Positions 12,225-22,316 of a stretch of 64,000 nucleotides of DNA are shown piece by piece. The stretch spans positions 558,001 through 622,000 of the forward strand of contig NZ_LT576451.1 of assembly GCF_900086645.1 (NCBI RefSeq), given 5' to 3'. The position numbers were made by a program, and so were the translations under genes. The notes under the pieces were generated by a model, which was not told the DNA's origin, made no database searches, and was given only the letters and a program-made list of their open reading frames with translations. Each line of letters opens with the position of its first letter. Positions within the stretch are counted from its first letter, which is position 1. This DNA comes from Curtobacterium sp. 9128 (GTDB lineage: Bacteria > Actinomycetota > Actinomycetes > Actinomycetales > Microbacteriaceae).

Positions 12225-12869
12225 ATGACCAGGATCCTCGTCGTCGACAACTACGACAGCTTCGTCTACACGCTGAACGGCTACGTCCAGCAGCTCGGCG
12301 CGGAAACCGACGTCGTGCGCAACGACGCGTTCCCCGAGTCCGAGATCGCGGACCGGATCGCCGAGTACGACGGCGTCCTGCTCTCTCCCGGCCCGGGCAC
12401 ACCCGCAGCCGCCGGCATCTCGATCGCGACCGTCCACGCGTCCATCGCGGGCGACAAGCCGCTGCTCGGTGTCTGCCTCGGCCACCAGGCGATCGCCGAA
12501 GCCCTCGGCGCCACGGTGACCCACGCCGAAGAGCTCATGCACGGGAAGACCTCGCAGGTCGACCACGACGGCAGCACCCTCTTCGCCGGCGTCCCGCACC
12601 CGTTCACGGCGACCAGGTACCACTCGCTCGCGATCGTCGACGGCACCGTGCCCGACGAGCTCACCGTGACCGCGCGGACCGGCGGCGGCGTCATCATGGG
12701 TGTCCAGCACCAGGACGCCCCGGTCTACGGCGTGCAGTTCCACCCGGAGTCGGTCCTCACCGAGGGCGGCTACCGGATGGTCGGCAACTGGCTCGAGACG
12801 ACCGGACTCTCCGGCGCTGCCGAGCGCGCAGCGGGCCTCGGCCCGCTCATCGCGGCGCACCGCGCCTGA
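12225..12869 (+). CDS. trpG: Glutamine amidotransferase, anthranilate/aminodeoxychorismate synthase component II
   Basis: The 214-residue class I glutamine amidotransferase hydrolyses glutamine and passes ammonia to a chorismate-using partner for p-aminobenzoate (folate) or anthranilate (tryptophan). Motifs are VVDNYDSFVYTL at the N-terminus, the oxyanion segment LLSPGPGTP, the nucleophile elbow GVCLGHQAI (Cys near residue 84) and HPESV (His/Glu near residues 170-172). The ATG at 12225 precedes MTRILVVDNYDSF. The position next to crgA and pknB is the trpG/pabA position of mycobacteria. No component I gene is in the window, so folate and tryptophan roles cannot be separated; this locus is often called pabA. 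Confidence 0.9.
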   Translation: MTRILVVDNYDSFVYTLNGYVQQLGAETDVVRNDAFPESEIADRIAEYDGVLLSPGPGTPAAAGISIATVHASIAGDKPLLGVCLGHQAIAEALGATVTHAEELMHGKTSQVDHDGSTLFAGVPHPFTATRYHSLAIVDGTVPDELTVTARTGGGVIMGVQHQDAPVYGVQFHPESVLTEGGYRMVGNWLETTGLSGAAERAAGLGPLIAAHRA

Positions 12870-12936
12870 GCGGTCCCGCGATCGGTCACCTGACCTGATC
12901 GGCCCACCCGGGCCGTGGACGCGGCCGGTGGGGGGC

Positions 12937-12975
12937 CTGGAGGCTCGTGGCGGGCTGGCACCGTGCCTCCCGTCC
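12937..12975. repeat. Dispersed palindromic repeat between trpG and pknB
   Basis: GGCCTGGAGGCTCGTGG and GGCACCGTGCCTCCCGTCC form an imperfect inverted repeat between the convergent trpG and pknB genes. The right arm is identical to the copies at 32775 and 33697. No other terminator was seen for pknB. Confidence 0.65.
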
Positions 12976-13014
12976 GGCGGTCGGCCGGGACCAACGGTCG
13001 GTCGGGACCGGCGG

Positions 13015-14817
13015 TCAGTTGCCGTCGCCGCCGTCGCCCCCGTTGTCCTTGCCGTCCCCACCGTCGCCGCCGCTCGGGGTCGCCGGGGCACTCGGCTGGT
13101 TCGACGCGGCGCAGTACGTGAGCACGACCGTGCTGCCCTGCGCGACGTCGCCGGCCGGCTGGTCCTGCTGCGTCACCGTGCCACCGGTGCACGAGTAGGA
13201 CGCCTGCTGCTTCACGGTGAGACCGAGGTTGGCGAGCGTCGAGTTCGCGGTCGAGAACGGCTGCTGCGTGACGTCCGGGAGCTGCACCAGGCCGTTCGAC
13301 ACCGTGAGGTTCACGACCGTGCCCTTGGTGTGCGAGGAGCTCGCCGCGGGGTCGGTGGACATGACGGTGCCCTCCGGCACGGTCGGCGAGTAGGTCGAGT
13401 TGACCGCCCCCACTGCGAAGCCAGCGGCCTCGAGCGCCTGCTGTGCGGCGTCCTGGGACTGGTTGGCGACGTCGGGGACCGCGATCTGCTCCGGCCCCAG
13501 TGAGACGACCACACGCACGTTCTGCTGTCTGGCGACGTTCGTGCCGGATCCCGGCTCGGTGCGGATGACCGACCCCTTGTCGACCTTGTCAGAGTTCTGC
13601 TCCACCTTGACCGGCACGAGGTCCCGCTTGTCGAGGGCCTTGGCGGCGGAGTCGTAGGTGGCGCCGACGACGTTCGGCACGCTCACCGACGACGACACCG
13701 GGGCCTGACCCGGCTGCAGGTTCGCCACCCAGAAGATCACACCGGCGATCACGGCGATCGTCAGGACGATGCCGACCCAGATCCACGCCACCGGCGGACG
13801 GTTCTGCGTGCGCTGCGGACGGTGCTCCTGCGTGTCGTCGAGCTCGCGGAACGCCACCTCCGGGTTGGAGGTCGTCCGCGGGTTCACGCCGAACAGCACG
13901 GTCGAGGCGTCGTTCGCGCTCTGCTGCAGCTTCTTCGTCGACGCGGGGACCTGTCCGGCGGCGGCCTGCTCGAGGTCGCGGCGGAACTCGGCGGCGTTCT
14001 GGAACCGGCGCGTGCGGTCCTTCACCAGGGCGTGCAGCGTGACCGCGTCGAGCGCCGGCGACACCGCGGGGGTGATCGTCGACGGGGCGACGGGCTGCTC
14101 GCTGACGTGCTGGTAGGCGACGGCGACGGGCGAGTCGCCGAGGAACGGCGGACGGCCGGTCAGGAGCTCGAAGAGGACGATGCCGGTCGAGTAGAGGTCG
14201 GTGCGCGCGTCGACGGTCTCGCCGCGGGCCTGCTCCGGGGAGAAGTACGACGCGGTGCCGAGGATCGAAGTGGTCTGCGCGACCGTGGCCGACGTGTCGG
14301 TGATGGCGCGGGCGATGCCGAAGTCCATCACCTTGACCTGCCCGGTGGCCGTCACCATGACGTTGGCGGGCTTGATGTCGCGGTGCACGACGCCGGCGCG
14401 GTGGGAGTACTCGAGCGCGGTGAGGATGCCGCTCGTGAGGCGGACGGCCTCGTCCGGCTCGACGGGTCCGTCGCCGATGACCTCGCTCAGCGGGCGGCCC
14501 TCGACGTACTCCATGACGATGAACGGCACCTGCACCTCGGCGCCGGACTGCTCGGTCACGGTCTCTTCGCCGGCGTCGTAGACGCGGACGATGGTCGGGT
14601 GCGCCATGCGTGCGGCGGCCTGTGCTTCCTGCCGGAAGCGCGTGCGGAACGCCGGGTCGTTGGCGAGGCTCGGCTTCAGGAGCTTGACGGCGACACGGCG
14701 GCCGAGCCGCGTGTCCTGGCCCACGTGCACGGTGGCCATGCCGCCACGACCGATGACATCACCGATCTCGTAGCGATTTGCGAGGAGCGTGATCCCCGCG
14801 GTCACACCTTCTGGCAC
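13015..14817 (-). CDS. pknB: Serine/threonine protein kinase PknB with PASTA repeats
   Basis: This 600-residue transmembrane kinase senses peptidoglycan fragments and controls cell-wall synthesis and division. The kinase domain (residues ~13-275) has the glycine loop IGRGGMATVHVG, the lysine in VAVKLL (near 42), the HRDIKPANV catalytic loop and DFGIAR. A membrane helix (about residues 342-364, WIWVGIVLTIAVIAGVIFWV) leads to three extracellular PASTA domains (about 372-573). A Ser/Pro/Gly-rich tail ends the protein. It is the last gene of the fhaA-to-pknB series but is separated from pknA by 118 bp with a hairpin, so it may also have its own promoter. Confidence 0.95.
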   Translation of the reverse strand: MPEGVTAGITLLANRYEIGDVIGRGGMATVHVGQDTRLGRRVAVKLLKPSLANDPAFRTRFRQEAQAAARMAHPTIVRVYDAGEETVTEQSGAEVQVPFIVMEYVEGRPLSEVIGDGPVEPDEAVRLTSGILTALEYSHRAGVVHRDIKPANVMVTATGQVKVMDFGIARAITDTSATVAQTTSILGTASYFSPEQARGETVDARTDLYSTGIVLFELLTGRPPFLGDSPVAVAYQHVSEQPVAPSTITPAVSPALDAVTLHALVKDRTRRFQNAAEFRRDLEQAAAGQVPASTKKLQQSANDASTVLFGVNPRTTSNPEVAFRELDDTQEHRPQRTQNRPPVAWIWVGIVLTIAVIAGVIFWVANLQPGQAPVSSSVSVPNVVGATYDSAAKALDKRDLVPVKVEQNSDKVDKGSVIRTEPGSGTNVARQQNVRVVVSLGPEQIAVPDVANQSQDAAQQALEAAGFAVGAVNSTYSPTVPEGTVMSTDPAASSSHTKGTVVNLTVSNGLVQLPDVTQQPFSTANSTLANLGLTVKQQASYSCTGGTVTQQDQPAGDVAQGSTVVLTYCAASNQPSAPATPSGGDGGDGKDNGGDGGDGN

Positions 14818-14881
14818 GTACTCCTCCGAATGTCCGTCGGGGCAAGTGTACGACAGCCCATCCTGGTGAGACGCTGGCTGC

Positions 14882-14925
14882 GGGGCCGCCGCGCGAACCG
14901 TTACCGGAACGGTGTCGGCGGCCCC
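14882..14925 (-). terminator. Hairpin between pknA and pknB
   Basis: GGGGCCGCCG (14882-14891) pairs with CGGCGGCCCC (14916-14925), with an inner ACCGTT/AACGGT stem. It begins 10 bases past the pknA stop. There is no T-run, so it may be a partial terminator or a processing site that lowers pknB expression. Confidence 0.55.
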
Positions 14926-14935
14926 ATCAGGCCCG

Positions 14936-16651
14936 CTACTTGTCGGGTTCGGCGGTCGCGGACGGGCTGCTCGTCGGTGTCGGCGTGTACGTGGCCGACG
15001 CGGTGTCCGACGACGCCGACTGCAGGTCGCCGCAGTTCACGACGTAGCTCAGGCTGACGTCGCCCGGCTGCGCGGCGGTGACCTGGACGGCCGTGCCGCG
15101 GGTCGCCCCTGAGCTGTTGCCGGACGAGTCCGTGCCGTTCGTGATCGTGTAGGTGTACCCGGTGAGCTCGTAGCCGGCGGGGCAGCTCCCGTACGCACTC
15201 CACGAGAACGTCACCTTGCCGTCGGTCGACACCGTGCCGGCGGTCGGTGCTGCCGGGCCCTCGAGCGTGGGCTGCGCGGTGTACGCACGCAGCACGATCG
15301 CGGTGCCGGCGGTCAGGCTGCCGGTCGGGCTGATCGACTGGACGGTGCCCTGCTTGTCGGAGCTCGGTGCGGCGTCGCCGTCCTCGATGCTCGTCTGGAA
15401 GCCGAGGGCGTCGAGCTCGGCCTTCGCCTGGTCGGCGTTCTTGCCGATGTAGTCGCTCTGGTTCACCGTGATCCGCGTCTGGGTCGGCGACGCACTCGGC
15501 GTGCGTGACGGTGTCGGGCGCGGCTTGGCGCTCGACGACGACGGGGACGGAGTGGGTTCGGCCGCACCGTTCGCGAACGCGAACGCTGCGATGACGCCGC
15601 CGGCGATCAGCACGACCGCTGCCGCCACGACCCACCAGATCCAGGCGCGCTTCTTCTTCGGTTCCTCGTCCTCGGTAGTCGTGGGCGAGCCCGGTGTCCG
15701 GGGGCCGCCACCGACGGCACCCGCCGACTGCGTCCCGATCAGCGCGGTGGCCGCGTCGTTCCCCTGCGGCGGGTTGAACGCGACGGTACCGGCGCCACCG
15801 AGGGCGGGCACGGCGACCGTGGCCGCTGCGACGTCACCGCGACGGAGGGCCTGTGCCGCACGGGCCAGGTTCGCAGCGGTGGCGGGACGGTCGGCCGGCT
15901 TCTTCGCGATGCAGGACATCACGAGGGCGGCGACCGGCTCCGGGATGTCCCCGGGGAGCGCCGGTGGCTGCTCGTTGATGTGCGCCATCGCGATCGCGAC
16001 CTGCGACTCGCCCGTGAAGGGACGGCGTCCGGCCAGGCACTCGTACGCGACGATGCCGAGCGAGTAGATGTCGGTCGACGGGGACGCCGGGTGACCGCTC
16101 GCCTGCTCGGGTGACAGGTACTGGACGGTTCCCATCACCTGTCCGGTGGCGGTGAGGGGCACCTGGTCGGCGATGCGCGCGATCCCGAAGTCGGTGATCT
16201 TGACGCGGCCATCCGGGGTGATGAGCAGGTTGCCCGGCTTGATGTCGCGGTGCACGAGGCCCACGGCGTGCGCTGCCTGGAGCGCGTTGGCCGTCTGCGC
16301 GACGATGTCGAGGACCTTGTCGACGGGCAGGGTGTGCTCGCGCTCGATCATCGTCGAGAGCGCCTCGCCGGGGACGAGCTCCATGACGAGGTAGGCGCTG
16401 CCGTCCTCCTCGCCGTAGTCGAACACGTTGGCGATGCCCTCGTGGTTGACGAGCGCCGCGTGCCGGGCCTCCGCGCGGAAGCGCTCGAGGAACCCGGGGT
16501 CGCCGAGGTACTCGTCCTTGAGGATCTTCAGGGCGACGGTCCGGCCGATGACGAGGTCGGTCGCCTGCCACACCTCTCCCATGCCGCCGATGGCGACCCG
16601 GGACGAGAGCTGGTACCGCCCACCGAAGGTGAGTCCGCTGGTGGGTCTCAT
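14936..16651 (-). CDS. pknA: Serine/threonine protein kinase PknA-like, with extracellular domains
   Basis: This 571-residue transmembrane kinase probably phosphorylates division and cell-wall proteins alongside PknB. The kinase domain (residues ~12-270) shows [25 protein letters not shown] and DFGIAR. A Pro/Ala-rich linker precedes a membrane helix (about 335-357). The outside part has one PASTA-like module (about 390-455) and a C-terminal fibronectin-III-like module (about 460-560). Mycobacterial PknA lacks a PASTA sensor, so the outer part is a notable difference. The ATG at 16651 overlaps the pbpA stop (ATGA). Upstream in-frame codons are arginine-rich antisense of pbpA and not coding. 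Confidence 0.92.
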   Translation of the reverse strand: MRPTSGLTFGGRYQLSSRVAIGGMGEVWQATDLVIGRTVALKILKDEYLGDPGFLERFRAEARHAALVNHEGIANVFDYGEEDGSAYLVMELVPGEALSTMIEREHTLPVDKVLDIVAQTANALQAAHAVGLVHRDIKPGNLLITPDGRVKITDFGIARIADQVPLTATGQVMGTVQYLSPEQASGHPASPSTDIYSLGIVAYECLAGRRPFTGESQVAIAMAHINEQPPALPGDIPEPVAALVMSCIAKKPADRPATAANLARAAQALRRGDVAAATVAVPALGGAGTVAFNPPQGNDAATALIGTQSAGAVGGGPRTPGSPTTTEDEEPKKKRAWIWWVVAAAVVLIAGGVIAAFAFANGAAEPTPSPSSSSAKPRPTPSRTPSASPTQTRITVNQSDYIGKNADQAKAELDALGFQTSIEDGDAAPSSDKQGTVQSISPTGSLTAGTAIVLRAYTAQPTLEGPAAPTAGTVSTDGKVTFSWSAYGSCPAGYELTGYTYTITNGTDSSGNSSGATRGTAVQVTAAQPGDVSLSYVVNCGDLQSASSDTASATYTPTPTSSPSATAEPDK

Positions 16652-18102
16652 TTGTTCAGCACCGCCTCCATGACTTTCTTCGCGACCGGGGCCGCGACCG
16701 TGTTGCCGACGCCGGACTGTCCGAGTCCGCCACCGTTCCCGACGACGACGGCCACCGCGACCTCGGGGTCCTTCGCGGGCGCGAACCCGGTGAACCACAG
16801 GGTGTACGGGTCGCCCGTTCCGCCTTCGGCCGTCCCGGTCTTCCCGGCGACGTCGACCCCGTCGATCTTCGCATTCGTGCCGGTCCCCGCGTTGACGACG
16901 CTCTGCATCGCCTCGGTGAGGTCCGATGCCTCTGACGAGGACAGCGGGTCGCTGTACTGCTTCGCCGAGAAGGACTCGACCTGCTTGAGGTCGCTCGTCG
17001 TGATCGAGTCGACGAGCGACGGCTGCATGACCTTACCGCCGTTCGCGATGCCGGCGGAGACCATCGCCATCTGGAGCGGCGACACGCGGACGCTCGCCTG
17101 CCCGAACGAGCTCAGCATGAGCTGCGCCGTCGAGTCGACGTCGGGGTACTGGCTCGCCGTCGCCTTCATCGGGACCTCGATCGCGTCGCCGAAGCCGTAC
17201 TTGTCGGCCATCGCCTTGATCGTGTCGTACCCGAGCTTCTGCCCGAGCTCCGCGAACGGGATGTTGCACGAGTACTGGATCGCGGTGCGGAGCTTGACGG
17301 TGTCGCCGCCGCCGCACGAGCCGCCCTCGGCGTTGTTGATGTACGTGCTCGTCCCCGGCAGCTGCAGTCGCGAGGGGTTCGGGAACTCGGAGTCGAGGTC
17401 GTACTTGCCGCCCTCGAGCGCGGCGGACGCGACGACGAGCTTGAAGACCGATCCCGGCGTGTACAGGTCGCCGCCGATCGCGCGGTTCTGCAGCGGCGTC
17501 GGGGACTGGTTCAGCAGCGCGTCGTACTGCGCCTTGACGTTCGCGGTGTCGTGCGAGGTCAGCGAGTTCGGGTCGTAGTCCGGCTTCGACACCATCGCGA
17601 GGATCTTGCCGGTCTTCGGCTGGATCGCGACGACGGCGCCGGTGTTGGACCCGAGCGCGTCGTACGCGGCCTGCTGGACGTCGGGGTCGATCGTCAGGTT
17701 GACGTTGTCGCCCTGGACGTCCTGGCCGGTGAGGATCGAGTTGAGGTTCTGGAAGAACGAGTCGTCCGAGTTGCCGGACAGCACGGTGTTCTCCGCACTC
17801 TCGATGCCGGTGTTGCCCTGGCCGATCGTGAAGTACCCGGTCACCGCCGAGTAGAGCGCGCCGTTGGAGTACTTCCGCTGGTACTGGTACTGGTCGTCGA
17901 CCGCGGTGGACTCGGCGATCGGCGTGCCGTTGACCAGGATCGCGCCGCGCTTCGTCGAGTAGCTGTCGAGGATGGTGCGGGAGTTCCGGGGATCGGCGCG
18001 GAGGGAGTCCGCCGAGAAGAACTGGATCGACGTCGTCGACACGAAGAGTGCGACGAACATGAGCACGACGACCGTGGAGACGCCGCGGAGCTGCCGTTTC
18101 AT
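16648..18102 (-). CDS. pbpA: Penicillin-binding protein 2-like transpeptidase
   Basis: The 484-residue class B penicillin-binding protein cross-links peptidoglycan, partnered with the adjacent RodA/FtsW glycosyltransferase. It has one N-terminal membrane anchor (about residues 9-28), a dimerisation domain, and a transpeptidase domain with TPGSVFK (Ser218 nucleophile), the SxN motif YSCN and [10 protein letters not shown]. The ATG at 18102 overlaps the rodA stop by ATGA and precedes [15 protein letters not shown], a typical anchor. It sits in the conserved order fhaA-fhaB-pstP-rodA-pbpA-pknA-pknB. Confidence 0.95.
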   Translation of the reverse strand: MKRQLRGVSTVVVLMFVALFVSTTSIQFFSADSLRADPRNSRTILDSYSTKRGAILVNGTPIAESTAVDDQYQYQRKYSNGALYSAVTGYFTIGQGNTGIESAENTVLSGNSDDSFFQNLNSILTGQDVQGDNVNLTIDPDVQQAAYDALGSNTGAVVAIQPKTGKILAMVSKPDYDPNSLTSHDTANVKAQYDALLNQSPTPLQNRAIGGDLYTPGSVFKLVVASAALEGGKYDLDSEFPNPSRLQLPGTSTYINNAEGGSCGGGDTVKLRTAIQYSCNIPFAELGQKLGYDTIKAMADKYGFGDAIEVPMKATASQYPDVDSTAQLMLSSFGQASVRVSPLQMAMVSAGIANGGKVMQPSLVDSITTSDLKQVESFSAKQYSDPLSSSEASDLTEAMQSVVNAGTGTNAKIDGVDVAGKTGTAEGGTGDPYTLWFTGFAPAKDPEVAVAVVVGNGGGLGQSGVGNTVAAPVAKKVMEAVLNK

Positions 18103-19523
18103 CGACGCCCCTTCCTGGTCCGGCCGAGGGCGTCGCCACGCTCGGACAGGACCCGTTGTTCCGCCGGGATGGAGTCGGTCAGCCGCAGCAGCATCGCCGC
18201 GATGATCCAGTTCGCCACCAGGGAGGAACCACCTGCGGCCATGAAGGGTGTCGTCAGACCGGTCACGGGGATGATCCGGGTGATGCCGCCGACGACGACG
18301 AACACCTGCAAGGCGATCGTGAAGCCGAACCCGATGCCGAGGAGCTTGCCGAAGTCGTCCTGCGCCATGAAGCCGACGCGGATGCCGCGGGATGCGAGGA
18401 CGATGAAGAGCGCGAGGATCGCGAAGACCCCGATCAGCCCGAGTTCCTCGCCGAGCGACGCGATGATGTAGTCCGCGTTGGCGACCGGGGTGATGTACGG
18501 GCGGCCCTGGCCCAGGCCGGTGCCGGTGATCCCGCCGTTCGCGAACCCGAACAGGCCCTGCACGAGCTGGTAGCTCGCCTGGGTGCTCGCGTTGTAGATC
18601 GTCGGGTCGAACGGGTTCAGCCACTGCTCGAAGCGGCCGTGCACGTACACGAGCGCACTCGCCGCGATCAGCGCACCACCGACGAACAGCACCAGACCGA
18701 TGATCACCCAGCTGAGCCGCGCCGTGGCGACGTAGATCATCACGAGGAACAGGCCGAAGTACAGCAGCGCGGTGCCGAGGTCGCGCTGGAACACGAGGAC
18801 GCTCATCGCCGCGCCCCAGACGATGAGGATCGGGCCGAGGTCACGGGCACGCGGGAACGTCATGCCGAGGAACTTCTTGCCGACGATCGACAGGCTGTCG
18901 CGCGCGGTCACGAGGTACCCGGCGAAGAACAGCGCCATCGTGATCTTGGCGAGCTCACCTGGCTGGAACGAGAACGGTCCGAACCGGATCCAGACCCGGG
19001 CGCCGCCCGGGGCGTACCCGATGCCGGGCAGCATCGGCAGGAGCAGCAGCACGATCGTCAGGAACATGAAGATGTACCGGTACCGCTGCAGGAACCGGTG
19101 GTTGCGCACGACGATGATCGTGACGAGGGCGAGCACCATCGCGAGCAGCGTCCAGACGATCTGCTTGACGCCGATCGCGTTCCACCCGGACAGGCCGTTG
19201 TGGATGTCGATGCGGTAGATCTCTGCGATCCCGATGCCGTTCAGGACCAGGGCTACCGGCAGGATGAACGGGTCGGCGTTCTTCGCGACGATCCGCAGCA
19301 CGATGTGCATGATCAGCGCGAGGCCGAGGATCGTCGAACCGACCCAGAGCACCGACGTGTCGAACAGCTTCCCCTTGGTGCCGAGCTGCACGAGGACCAT
19401 CGCACCGGCGCAGATGCCGCACGCGATGACGAGCAGGACGAGCTCGAGGTTCCTGGCGCGCGCGGGCTCCCGGAGCTTGATCGTGATCGCCTGGGTGAAG
19501 GACTGCGGGGTGGTCGCGGTCAT
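18099..19523 (-). CDS. rodA: RodA/FtsW-family peptidoglycan glycosyltransferase
   Basis: The 474-residue SEDS protein polymerises lipid II and works with PbpA. It has about 10-12 membrane segments and family signatures (PGGARVWIRFGPFSFQPGELAK, of which the GARVWI and FQPGE parts are diagnostic; DLGTALL; and GGSSLVANW near the C-terminus). The start ATG overlaps the pstP stop (ATGA) and its stop overlaps the pbpA start. Whether it serves elongation or septation cannot be read from the sequence; by synteny it equals mycobacterial rodA (Rv0017c). Confidence 0.95.
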   Translation of the reverse strand: MTATTPQSFTQAITIKLREPARARNLELVLLVIACGICAGAMVLVQLGTKGKLFDTSVLWVGSTILGLALIMHIVLRIVAKNADPFILPVALVLNGIGIAEIYRIDIHNGLSGWNAIGVKQIVWTLLAMVLALVTIIVVRNHRFLQRYRYIFMFLTIVLLLLPMLPGIGYAPGGARVWIRFGPFSFQPGELAKITMALFFAGYLVTARDSLSIVGKKFLGMTFPRARDLGPILIVWGAAMSVLVFQRDLGTALLYFGLFLVMIYVATARLSWVIIGLVLFVGGALIAASALVYVHGRFEQWLNPFDPTIYNASTQASYQLVQGLFGFANGGITGTGLGQGRPYITPVANADYIIASLGEELGLIGVFAILALFIVLASRGIRVGFMAQDDFGKLLGIGFGFTIALQVFVVVGGITRIIPVTGLTTPFMAAGGSSLVANWIIAAMLLRLTDSIPAEQRVLSERGDALGRTRKGRR

Positions 19524-20881
19524 CGGGCATCACCCGATGGGGACGGCGACGGCGTCCCGGTGCGACCGGGTGTCGGGGTCGGCGAGGACGACGCGCCGCC
19601 GGAGCCACCGGTTCCGCTCTGGTCCTGGCCCGTCCTGGCCGCGGTCCGCAAGCGGTCGACGATGTCGCGCGCGTCGGACAGGGACTGCGCGTTGATCGTG
19701 GACCGGACGTTCTCCCTGGTGTACTCCGGCAGGTCCGACACGCTGATGTCGGAGTCCTCGTACACGTCGGAGAGCTTGATCGGACCGATCTGCTGCTGCA
19801 CGCCCTTGTAGATCGCGACCGTGCCGCGATCGGTGCCGACGTAGTAGTGGTCCTGCACGATGCGCCAACCGAGGAACACCGCACCGACGAGCGCTGCGAC
19901 GGCGAGAACGAGCGCGATCGTCCACGAGATCCGGCGGCGCACCCGGCGTCGACGGTCCTCGGCGATGAGCTCGGCGAAGTACTGGTCGCTCTCCGGCTCG
20001 AAGTGCGAGTCCTCCGGTGCCGACGTGACCTTGAGCGGGTGCAGCAGGATCGTGGGGAGGCGGATCGGCTTGCGGCCGGTCGACGCCTCGAACGTGAGGG
20101 GCGCTGCGGCTGATCCGACCGTCGTGGCCGCGTCGTCGTCGTCCTCGGTCGGGACGGCGTCGGTGACGTCCATCACGACGACCGTCACGTTGTCGGGGGC
20201 GCCGTGGTCGAGCGTCTCCTTGACGAGGCGCTGCGTGACCTGGTTCGCGTCCATGTTCGACGCGAGCGCGTGCCGGATGCGCTCCTCGGCCAGGTAGGAC
20301 GACAGGCCGTCCGAGCAGAGCAGCCAGCGGTCGCCCGGTCGGATGTCCATGATCGCCGTGTCGACCTCCGGAGCGGCGTCGACGTCGCCGAGCACGCGCA
20401 TCAGGACGGAGCGGCGGGGGTGGACCGCGGCTTCTTCCGGCGTGATGCGACCGCTGTCGACGAGACGCTGCACGAACGTGTGGTCGGACGTGATCTGCTG
20501 CAGCTCGCCGTCGCGGTGCCGGTAGATCCGGGAGTCGCCGATGTGCGCGATCGCGATCTGGTCGCCCACGCGGATCATCGCACTCACCGTGGTGCCCATG
20601 CCGGTGAGCTCCTGGTGCTCGAACACCGTCTCGGTGATGAGCTGGTTCGCGGCGATCAGCGCCGACTGCAGCGCGAACTCGGCGTCGTGCGCCGAGGGGA
20701 ACTCGCGGTCGACCTCGCGGATGCGACGGATCGCGATGGCCGAGGCGACGTCGCCGCCCGCGTGCCCGCCCATGCCGTCCGCGACGGCGAACAGGTGCGC
20801 CCCGGCGTAGCCGGAGTCCTGGTTGTTCGCGCGGATGCGTCCGACATGGGACACAGCGGCGCTCAGCGTGCGAGCCGTCAT
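19520..20881 (-). CDS. pstP: PP2C-family serine/threonine phosphatase PstP
   Basis: The 453-residue membrane phosphatase removes phosphates placed by PknA and PknB. The PP2C domain (residues ~5-235) shows NNQDSGY, VADGMGGHAGGDVAS, HIGDSRIYR and GAPDNVTVVV, whose aspartates bind the two metal ions. A membrane helix lies around residues 316-340. The outer part (about 345-430) is a small unknown domain with a Ser/Thr/Pro/Gly-rich tail. It starts 7 bases after fhaB and overlaps rodA by 4 bases. Confidence 0.95.
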   Translation of the reverse strand: MTARTLSAAVSHVGRIRANNQDSGYAGAHLFAVADGMGGHAGGDVASAIAIRRIREVDREFPSAHDAEFALQSALIAANQLITETVFEHQELTGMGTTVSAMIRVGDQIAIAHIGDSRIYRHRDGELQQITSDHTFVQRLVDSGRITPEEAAVHPRRSVLMRVLGDVDAAPEVDTAIMDIRPGDRWLLCSDGLSSYLAEERIRHALASNMDANQVTQRLVKETLDHGAPDNVTVVVMDVTDAVPTEDDDDAATTVGSAAAPLTFEASTGRKPIRLPTILLHPLKVTSAPEDSHFEPESDQYFAELIAEDRRRRVRRRISWTIALVLAVAALVGAVFLGWRIVQDHYYVGTDRGTVAIYKGVQQQIGPIKLSDVYEDSDISVSDLPEYTRENVRSTINAQSLSDARDIVDRLRTAARTGQDQSGTGGSGGASSSPTPTPGRTGTPSPSPSGDAR

Positions 20882-20888
20882 CTGGGGG

Positions 20889-21446
20889 TTACCGCCGCAG
20901 CTCGAACGTCGTCGTCCCGATCGTGATCGGCGTGCGCTCCGCCACGGTCACGGGAGCGCTCACCTTCTGACCGTTGACGAAGGTGCCGTTCGTGGACTCG
21001 AGGTCGATGACGACCCATCCCGACGGCTGCAGTTCGAGCCGGGCGTGGTTGGTGGACGTGTAGTCGTCGCGGATCACGACGTTGCTCTCGCTGGAGCGTC
21101 CGATGGTGATGGGGCCGCGACCGAGGGGCATCTCCATGCCCTCTCGTGCGCCCTCGGTGATGACGAGCCGGGTGGCGACGTCTGTCGCCGGCTGCGCCGA
21201 GCCGCCGGACTGCGCCTGGTTGATGATGTCCGTGAAGGCCCCGCCACCCGCTGGCGCTGCTGCGTTCGCAGCGGGGATCGTCGGTGTCGTCGGGCCGGAC
21301 GGTGCACCCTTCGGATCGGTCGGGATCGTGCGGACGCGCTGGCCGAAGAGATCGCTCCGCAGCGCGAACACGATGACGAAGACGAACAGCCACAGCACCG
21401 CGAGGAACGCGAAACGCAGGACGAGCAGTGTCAGTCCTGTGGTCAT
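20889..21446 (-). CDS. fhaB: FHA-domain protein FhaB (FipA-like)
   Basis: The 185-residue protein has an N-terminal membrane segment (residues ~5-27) and a C-terminal FHA domain (about 100-180) that binds phosphothreonine. The FHA signature GRSSESNVVI, TSTNHARLEL and DLESTNGTFVNG is complete. In mycobacteria this protein links kinase signalling to FtsZ/FtsQ and cell-wall enzymes. The ATG at 21446 overlaps the fhaA stop (ATGA) and pstP follows after 7 bases. Confidence 0.93.
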   Translation of the reverse strand: MTTGLTLLVLRFAFLAVLWLFVFVIVFALRSDLFGQRVRTIPTDPKGAPSGPTTPTIPAANAAAPAGGGAFTDIINQAQSGGSAQPATDVATRLVITEGAREGMEMPLGRGPITIGRSSESNVVIRDDYTSTNHARLELQPSGWVVIDLESTNGTFVNGQKVSAPVTVAERTPITIGTTTFELRR

Positions 21447-22120
21447 CGCGCACCTCCGTTCTCCGGGATCACCCGGAACACCATACGGGTACGACCGATC
21501 TCGATGGTGGAGTCCGGCTCCACGATCGCCTGCTGGAAGCGCTCACCGTTCAGCTTCGAGCCGTTCGTCGAGCCCAGGTCGTTGGCCTGTGCGTGCTTGC
21601 CGTCCCACACGATCTCGACGTGCTTCCGGCTCGTGCCGGTGTCCGCGACGGTGATGTCGGCGTCCGTCCCGCGGCCGATCACGGTGCGTCCGCGCTGCAG
21701 CTTGTGGCGCTGCGAGCCGATGTCGAGCACCGCGACCCACGCGACGTCCCGCTGCACGGTCGTGGAGTCGATCTGCAGGATCCCGGTCGACAGGGTGCCG
21801 TCCTGCTGCAGGCGGATCGTCACGGGACCGGAGAACGAGTAGTTCTGCGCGACGGCGTGCTGCTGCACCATCTGCGTGAGTTCGTCGATGAGGGGACGAC
21901 CGACGTCGTTCATGCGCGTGCAGTCCGGCGGTGCCAGACGCACGGTGAACTCGTTCGGCACGAGGATGCGGTCGCGTGAGACCACCGCGGCCTTGGTGTC
22001 GAGTTCTCGTCGGAGCGCGCTCGAGATCTCGACGGGCTGCACACCGGAGCGGAAGGTCTTCGCGAACGCGCCGTTGACGGCGCGCTCCAGCCCTCGCTCG
22101 AAGTTGTCCAGCAGTCCCAT
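21443..22120 (-). CDS. fhaA: FHA-domain protein FhaA (DUF3662 + FHA)
   Basis: The 225-residue first gene of the division-signalling operon joins an N-terminal DUF3662 domain (residues ~1-115; FERGLERAVNGAFAKTFRSG) to a C-terminal FHA domain (about 140-220; GRGTDADITV, TSRKHVEIVW, LGSTNGSKLNGE). Mycobacterial FhaA regulates the lipid II flippase MviN. The linker is much shorter than in mycobacterial FhaA (527 residues). A GGAG ribosome binding site lies 7 bases before the ATG. The operon promoter should lie in 22121-22205, opposite the tRNA-Leu promoter. Confidence 0.94.
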   Translation of the reverse strand: MGLLDNFERGLERAVNGAFAKTFRSGVQPVEISSALRRELDTKAAVVSRDRILVPNEFTVRLAPPDCTRMNDVGRPLIDELTQMVQQHAVAQNYSFSGPVTIRLQQDGTLSTGILQIDSTTVQRDVAWVAVLDIGSQRHKLQRGRTVIGRGTDADITVADTGTSRKHVEIVWDGKHAQANDLGSTNGSKLNGERFQQAIVEPDSTIEIGRTRMVFRVIPENGGAR

Positions 22121-22205
22121 GGGTCTCCACGTTCTCGGTCGTCGACCCCTGCATGGTAGTAGGTGGCACCTGGGGGGCTCTGTGCATGGTAGTGTTTTCG
22201 GGCTG

Positions 22206-22292
22206 GCGCGAGTGGCGGAATTGGTAGACGCGCACGGTTCAGGTCCGTGTGCTGGAAACGGCGTGGGGGTTCAAGTCCCCCCTCGCGCACCA
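22206..22292 (+). tRNA. leuT: tRNA-Leu (CAG anticodon)
   Basis: GCGCGAG (22206-22212) pairs with CTCGCGC (22282-22288), with A and an encoded CCA at 22290-22292. The anticodon loop TTCAGGT gives CAG. A long variable arm (GTGCTGGAAACGGCGT) is typical of leucine tRNAs. tRNA-Leu directly behind fhaA is also the mycobacterial arrangement. Confidence 0.97.
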
Positions 22293-22316
22293 GGCACTGT
22301 GTTCACGACACAGGGA

